Assembly: GCF_030053115.1 (NCBI RefSeq)
Contig: NZ_CP125619.1
Span: 1 to 64,000, forward strand
Length of the DNA: 64,000 nucleotides
Reading direction: 5' to 3'
Source: Pseudomonas svalbardensis
Lineage (GTDB): Bacteria; Pseudomonadota; Gammaproteobacteria; Pseudomonadales; Pseudomonadaceae
Shown here: positions 60,066-64,000 of the stretch, piece by piece
Layout: every line of letters begins with the position of its first letter
Position numbering within the stretch: the first letter of the stretch is position 1
The notes under the pieces: generated by a model
What the model was told of the DNA's origin: nothing
Seen by the model: the letters and a program-made list of their open reading frames with translations, nothing else
Database searches by the model: none
Program-made: the position numbers and the translations under genes

Positions 60066-60707
60066 ATGCAACTCAAGAACCCCATCCTCGGCCTGTGCCA
60101 ACAGTCCACCTTCATGCTCAGCGCTGCCAAAGTCGATCAATGTCCCGACGACGAAGGCTTTGAAGTGGCCTTCGCCGGGCGTTCCAACGCCGGCAAGTCC
60201 AGTGCGCTAAATACCTTGACGCACGCCAGCCTTGCGCGGACCTCAAAAACTCCGGGTCGCACGCAGCTCTTGAACTTCTTCAAGCTAGACGATGATCGTC
60301 GTCTGGTCGACCTGCCGGGGTACGGTTACGCGAAAGTGCCTATCCCGTTGAAGCTGCACTGGCAGCGTCACCTGGAAGCCTATCTGGGTGGTCGTGAGAG
60401 TTTGAAAGGCCTGATTTTGATGATGGACATCCGTCATCCAATGACCGACTTCGACCTGCTGATGCTCGACTGGGCTGTCGCCAGCGGCATGCCGATGCAC
60501 ATTTTGCTGACCAAAGCCGACAAGCTGACCTACGGCGCGGCGAAAAACGTCCTGCTCAAGGTTCAGGCAGACATCCGCAAGGGTTGGGGAGATGCGATCA
60601 GCATCCAGCTGTTCTCGGCGCCAAAACGCATGGGCCTGGAAGACGCCTACACTGTACTGGCGGGTTGGATGGAACTGGCGGACAAGGGCACCGAGCTCGC
60701 GGAGTAA
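60066..60707 (+). CDS. engB: Ribosome biogenesis GTPase EngB (YihA)
   Basis: 213-aa GTPase needed for 50S ribosome assembly. G1 is GRSNAGKSS at 38-46, G3 DLPGYGYA near 88 and G4 TKADK near 150. I chose the ATG at 60066 (MQLKNPILG), since the in-frame extension upstream is not conserved. engB next to polA with an intervening sRNA gene is a conserved arrangement in gammaproteobacteria (Spot 42 in E. coli). Confidence 0.97.
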   Translation: MQLKNPILGLCQQSTFMLSAAKVDQCPDDEGFEVAFAGRSNAGKSSALNTLTHASLARTSKTPGRTQLLNFFKLDDDRRLVDLPGYGYAKVPIPLKLHWQRHLEAYLGGRESLKGLILMMDIRHPMTDFDLLMLDWAVASGMPMHILLTKADKLTYGAAKNVLLKVQADIRKGWGDAISIQLFSAPKRMGLEDAYTVLAGWMELADKGTELAE

Positions 60708-60730
60708 GCTCATTTACAAAAACCGCGGGC

Positions 60731-60776
60731 AAAAAAAACCCCGGACTTCTTATGGGGAGGGGGAAGTTCCGGGGTT
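60731..60776 (-). terminator. Terminator of the ErsA-type RNA
   Basis: AACCCCGGAACTTC pairs with GAAGTCCGGGGTT (one bulge) around a C-rich loop, followed on the - strand by T8. It ends the sRNA 23 bases past the engB stop on the opposite strand. Confidence 0.88.
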
Positions 60777-60864
60777 CAAGTTCCGGACCGCTAGGGCGGA
60801 GTCCAGATATCTGCCAACACTTAACACAACATTAGGAGCATCGAAGGGCTTCACCACCCATTCA
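60731..60864 (-). ncRNA. ersA: Probable ErsA-type small RNA (AlgU-driven)
   Basis: The engB-polA interval holds a complete - strand transcription unit: a sigma-22 promoter (60870-60897), a start near 60863 and a strong terminator ending in T8 at 60731, giving about 132 nt. ErsA of P. aeruginosa lies in this same interval, is AlgU-dependent and is about this length. The terminator loop is a C-rich CCCCTCCCC, suited to pairing with Shine-Dalgarno sequences. Assignment rests on position, promoter and length, not on alignment. Confidence 0.82.
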
Positions 60865-60869
60865 GTAAC

Positions 60870-60897
60870 TCTGAGTGGCGATTCAGGTGATTAGTTC
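60870..60897 (-). promoter_or_regulatory. Sigma-22 (AlgU)-type promoter of the sRNA
   Basis: On the - strand GAACTA, 17 bases, TCAGA, against the consensus GAACTT-N16/17-TCTGA (one mismatch in each element). The -10 element ends 6-7 bases before the inferred transcript start. Confidence 0.78.
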
Positions 60898-61008
60898 AGA
60901 ATTTTTTAACAAGCCTTTGGAATAGGCCATCGAATTTTCCGAACTAAGAGCCCTTCGGTCTTTCTGCCGCGGCACTATGCCGCAGCGGAAAACGCCTTTT
61001 CAGACGGT

Positions 61009-63780
61009 TCAGTGAGCCTCATCCCAGTTATTTCCTACACCAACCTCTACCAACAGCGGCACATCAAGCTTCGCTGCGTCGCTCATGTGTGCGCGAATTT
61101 CATCGCGGACCTGGTCGACCAAATCTTCACGCACTTCCAAAACCAATTCATCGTGCACCTGCAGGATGACTTTGGCGTCGAGGCCTGACGCTGTCAGCCA
61201 GCTATCCACGGCAATCATGGCTTTCTTGATGATGTCCGCCGCAGTGCCTTGCATCGGGGCGTTGATCGCCGTGCGTTCGGCACCTTTGCGCAGGGCCGGG
61301 TTTTTCGCGTTGATTTCTGGCAGGTACAAGCGACGACCGAAGATGGTTTCGACGAAACCTTGTTCGGCGGCTTGGGCGCGGGTGCGCTCCATATATTCCA
61401 GCACGCCTGGGTAACGGGCGAAGTAACGGTCGATGTAGGCCTGGGATTGCTTGCGATCAACACCAATCTGCTTGGCCAGGCCAAACGCGCTCATTCCGTA
61501 GATCAAGCCGAAGTTGATCGCCTTGGCGCTGCGCCGTTGGTCGGTGGTGACATCTACCAGTTCAACCCCAAAGACTTCAGCTGCGGTGGCTTTGTGCACG
61601 TCCAGATCGTTGCGGAACGCGTGCAGCAAACCTTCGTCCTTGGCCAGGTGAGCCATGATTCGCAGTTCGATTTGCGAATAGTCCGCTGCCAGCAGCTTGT
61701 AGCCTTTTGGCGCGACGAACGCCTGACGAATCCGACGCCCTTCAGCGGTGCGGATCGGAATGTTCTGCAGGTTCGGGTCGCTGGACGACAAGCGCCCGGT
61801 CGCCGCGACGGCCTGATGATAAGAGGTATGAATTCGCCCGGTGCGCGGGTTGATCTGTTCTGGCAATCGATCGGTGTAGGTACTTTTCAGCTTGCTCATC
61901 GAGCGGTACTGCATCAGCACTTTGGGCAGCGGGAAATCCTGTTCGGCCAGTTCCGCCAGCACGGCTTCGGCGGTGGACGCCTGGCCCTTGGCGGTTTTGC
62001 TGAGGATCGGCAGGCCGAGTTTTTCGTACAGGATCACGCCTAATTGCTTCGGCGAGCCAAGGTTGAATTCTTCCCCGGCGATGGCAAATGCCTCACGCTC
62101 GAGGGCGACCATTTTCTCGCCCAGCTCAACGCTCTGAATGCCCAGCAGGTTGGCATCGACCAGCGCGCCTTGACGTTCGATCCGTGCCAGAACCGGCACC
62201 AGCGGCATTTCGATTTCGCTCAGGACCTTGCTCAGGCTCGGGATGGCATTGAGCTTTTCCAGCAGGGTTTGATGCAGGCGCAGCGTGACGTCGGCGTCTT
62301 CGGCGGCGTAAGGTCCGGCCAGTTCCAGGGAGATCTGATCAAATGTCAGCTGTTTGGCACCCTTGCCGGCGATGTCCTGAAAACTGGTGGTGGTGTGATT
62401 CAGGTACTTGAGCGCCAGGCTGTCCATGTCGTGGCGGGTCGCGGTGGAGTCCAGCACGTAGGATTCGAGCATCGTGTCGAAGGCGACGCCTTGGACGGTG
62501 ATGCCGCAGCTCTGATCGCCACCGATGGCGCAGTTGGCCAGGATGTTCATGTCGAACTTGGCGTGCTGGCCAACCTTGAGTTTGCTCGGGTCTTCCAAAA
62601 TCGGCTTCAGCGCGCGCAGCACGGTATCGCGATCGAGTTGATCTGGCACGCCCATGTAGGAATGGGTCAGCGGGATGTAGGCCGCTTCGTTGGCTTGTAC
62701 AGCGAAAGACAGGCCCACCAGTTGTGCCTGCTGTGCATCGATGCCAGTGGTTTCGGTGTCGAAGGCAATCAGCTTGGCGTCGTTGAGCTTTTTCAGCCAC
62801 AGGTCGAAATCAGCCTGGGTGAGGATGGTGGTGTACTTGAGTTCGGTGTCGACGGCCGCTTCTTCAGCCACCGGAGCGACGACTTCCTGGCCGGAACGCT
62901 TGGCGTCGCGCTGGTTCTCTTCGAACCAGCTCTTGAACTCAAGCAGGGTGTAGAGCTCAGCGAGCTTGTCGTGATCCGGCTTGCCCATTTGCAGGTCGTC
63001 GAGGCCGATATCCAGCGGCACGTCGATCTTGATGGTTGCCAATTGATAGGAGAGAAACGCCATCTCCTTGTGCTCTTCGAGCTTGGCCGGCAGGGTTTTG
63101 GCCCCGCGAATCGGCAGTGTCGGGACGATGTCGAGCTGAGCATAGAGGTCGGTCAGGCCGCCGTTCACGCCGACCAACAGGCCGGAAGCGGTCTTCGGGC
63201 CAATGCCCGGAACGCCCGGAATGTTGTCGGAAGAATCGCCCATGAGTGCCAGGTAATCGATGATCTGCTCGGGAGCGACGCCGAATTTCTCCTTCACGCC
63301 CTCCACGTCCAGCGCGCTACCGGTCATGGTATTGACCAAGGTAATGTGGCCGTCGACCAACTGCGCCATGTCCTTGTCGCCGGTGGAGATCACCACCGGA
63401 CGGTCGGCCGCCGCACTGCTGCGGGCCAGGGTGCCGATCACGTCATCGGCTTCGACGCCTTCGACGCAAAGGAGCGGGAAGCCCAAGGCGATCACGCTCT
63501 GGTGCAGTGGCTCGATCTGAACACGCATGTCGTCGGGCATGCTCGGACGGTTGGCCTTGTATTCGGCGTACATGTCATCGCGAAATGTCCCACCCTTGGC
63601 GTCGAACACCACGGCGAACGGACTGTCCGGGTACTGCTTGCGCAGACTCTTGAGCATGTTCAGCACGCCTTTGACCGCACCGGTCGGCAAACCTTTGGAG
63701 GTGGTCAGCGGCGGAAGGGCGTGAAAGGCGCGGTACAGGTAAGAAGAACCGTCCACCAGGACGAGGGGGGCTTGGCTCAT
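61009..63780 (-). CDS. polA: DNA polymerase I
   Basis: 923-aa polymerase for Okazaki-fragment maturation and repair. Domains in order: 5'-3' exonuclease (PLVLVDGSSYLYRAFHA from the N-terminus, about 1-290), 3'-5' exonuclease with FDTETTG near residue 345, and polymerase with DYSQIELR near 700 and QVHDELVLEV near 880. Exonuclease acidic residues are kept, so proofreading should be active. I chose the ATG at 63780 (MSQAPLVLV); a TTG four codons upstream is possible. Divergent from the DUF2782 gene. Confidence 0.98.
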   Translation of the reverse strand: MSQAPLVLVDGSSYLYRAFHALPPLTTSKGLPTGAVKGVLNMLKSLRKQYPDSPFAVVFDAKGGTFRDDMYAEYKANRPSMPDDMRVQIEPLHQSVIALGFPLLCVEGVEADDVIGTLARSSAAADRPVVISTGDKDMAQLVDGHITLVNTMTGSALDVEGVKEKFGVAPEQIIDYLALMGDSSDNIPGVPGIGPKTASGLLVGVNGGLTDLYAQLDIVPTLPIRGAKTLPAKLEEHKEMAFLSYQLATIKIDVPLDIGLDDLQMGKPDHDKLAELYTLLEFKSWFEENQRDAKRSGQEVVAPVAEEAAVDTELKYTTILTQADFDLWLKKLNDAKLIAFDTETTGIDAQQAQLVGLSFAVQANEAAYIPLTHSYMGVPDQLDRDTVLRALKPILEDPSKLKVGQHAKFDMNILANCAIGGDQSCGITVQGVAFDTMLESYVLDSTATRHDMDSLALKYLNHTTTSFQDIAGKGAKQLTFDQISLELAGPYAAEDADVTLRLHQTLLEKLNAIPSLSKVLSEIEMPLVPVLARIERQGALVDANLLGIQSVELGEKMVALEREAFAIAGEEFNLGSPKQLGVILYEKLGLPILSKTAKGQASTAEAVLAELAEQDFPLPKVLMQYRSMSKLKSTYTDRLPEQINPRTGRIHTSYHQAVAATGRLSSSDPNLQNIPIRTAEGRRIRQAFVAPKGYKLLAADYSQIELRIMAHLAKDEGLLHAFRNDLDVHKATAAEVFGVELVDVTTDQRRSAKAINFGLIYGMSAFGLAKQIGVDRKQSQAYIDRYFARYPGVLEYMERTRAQAAEQGFVETIFGRRLYLPEINAKNPALRKGAERTAINAPMQGTAADIIKKAMIAVDSWLTASGLDAKVILQVHDELVLEVREDLVDQVRDEIRAHMSDAAKLDVPLLVEVGVGNNWDEAH

Positions 63781-63854
63781 GAGCAGGATCAACCTTTTCG
63801 GCGGGTCCGGCGCTAGAATAGCGGGACCGTTGACGACAAAGGGACAAGGTTATC

Positions 63855-64000
63855 ATGCGCACACTAAATCGCCTGTTGCTGGCTGGGTTGTTTGCATCCG
63901 TTCCGTTGGCCGTCATGGCGGCGGACGATGCACCGACACCGGAGCCGGAAGTCACTATCCGCACGGAAGGGGATAAAACCATCCAGGAGTACCGCCAAAA
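63855..64000 (+). CDS. DUF2782 protein (partial, 5' end only)
   Basis: Only the first 48 codons are in the window. The product begins with a signal peptide (MRTLNRLLLAGLFASVPLAVMA-A) and continues DDAPTPEPEVTIRTEGDKTIQEYR, the start of the DUF2782 family found next to polA in pseudomonads. AAGG lies upstream of the ATG. The function is unknown; the rest lies to the right. Confidence 0.85.
   Translation, partial: MRTLNRLLLAGLFASVPLAVMAADDAPTPEPEVTIRTEGDKTIQEYRQ

Overview
This window is the origin-proximal part of a Pseudomonas chromosome, most likely of the P. fluorescens lineage. It opens with dnaA-dnaN-recF-gyrB. The following gene order (acyltransferase, gmhB, glyS, glyQ, tag, lpxL, PilZ, TPR, trkA, rsmB, fmt, def, LysM, dprA, tsaC, qor, hemF, aroE) is the conserved Pseudomonas order on that side of oriC. 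Intergenic spaces carry the Pseudomonas REP palindrome (GAGCGAGCCTGCTCGCG core), mostly as inverted pairs. No rRNA, tRNA, CRISPR array, insertion sequence or prophage was seen.

Layout. 1-6.3 kb: replication genes on the + strand, two parS palindromes inside recF and two terminators after gyrB. 6.6-11.0 kb: glyQ-glyS-gmhB-acyltransferase on the - strand. 11.1-12.9 kb: tag, lpxL and PilZ on +. 12.9-17.6 kb: def-fmt-rsmB-trkA-TPR on -. 17.8-20.6 kb: LysM protein, dprA and tsaC on +. 20.7-23.6 kb: qor (-), then hemF-aroE (+) behind a likely Anr site. 23.7-29.1 kb: a SulP transporter and choline-sulfate genes (choX, betC and a divergent LysR regulator). 29.0-33.0 kb: small metabolic genes, a CitMHS citrate transporter with a probable Hfq/Crc leader, and a TerC protein. 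33.2-36.2 kb is the clearest accessory block: a DUF6124-like gene with a large structured leader, a frameshifted PAAR gene, an unknown 385-aa protein and a membrane-anchored partner, which together look like a type VI secretion effector/immunity cassette. 36.5-44.4 kb: Na/Pi cotransporter, M16 peptidase, DUF5924-type membrane protein and a four-gene Mla-type lipid ABC system. 44.5-48.9 kb: SpmA/SpmB-like protein, gltP, an unknown ORF, a lysozyme inhibitor and two small membrane proteins. 49.4-60.7 kb: algB-kinB, an EAL protein, ampDh2, a GGDEF protein, an endo/exonuclease-family protein, dsbA, two c-type cytochromes and engB. 60.7-64.0 kb: a probable ErsA-type sRNA, polA and the start of a DUF2782 gene.

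Non-coding signals stand out. I count 17 perfect DnaA 9-mers (TTATCCACA), all in the first 29 kb, where chance predicts about 0.5 in the whole window. One lies in an AT-rich stretch between the convergent gyrB and acyltransferase genes, and two form a perfect inverted repeat downstream of lpxL. Two sigma-22 (AlgU)-type promoters were found, one for dsbA and one for the sRNA beside polA, next to the algB-kinB regulators. The best candidates for something undescribed are the 33-36 kb cassette with its leader and the distribution of DnaA boxes.
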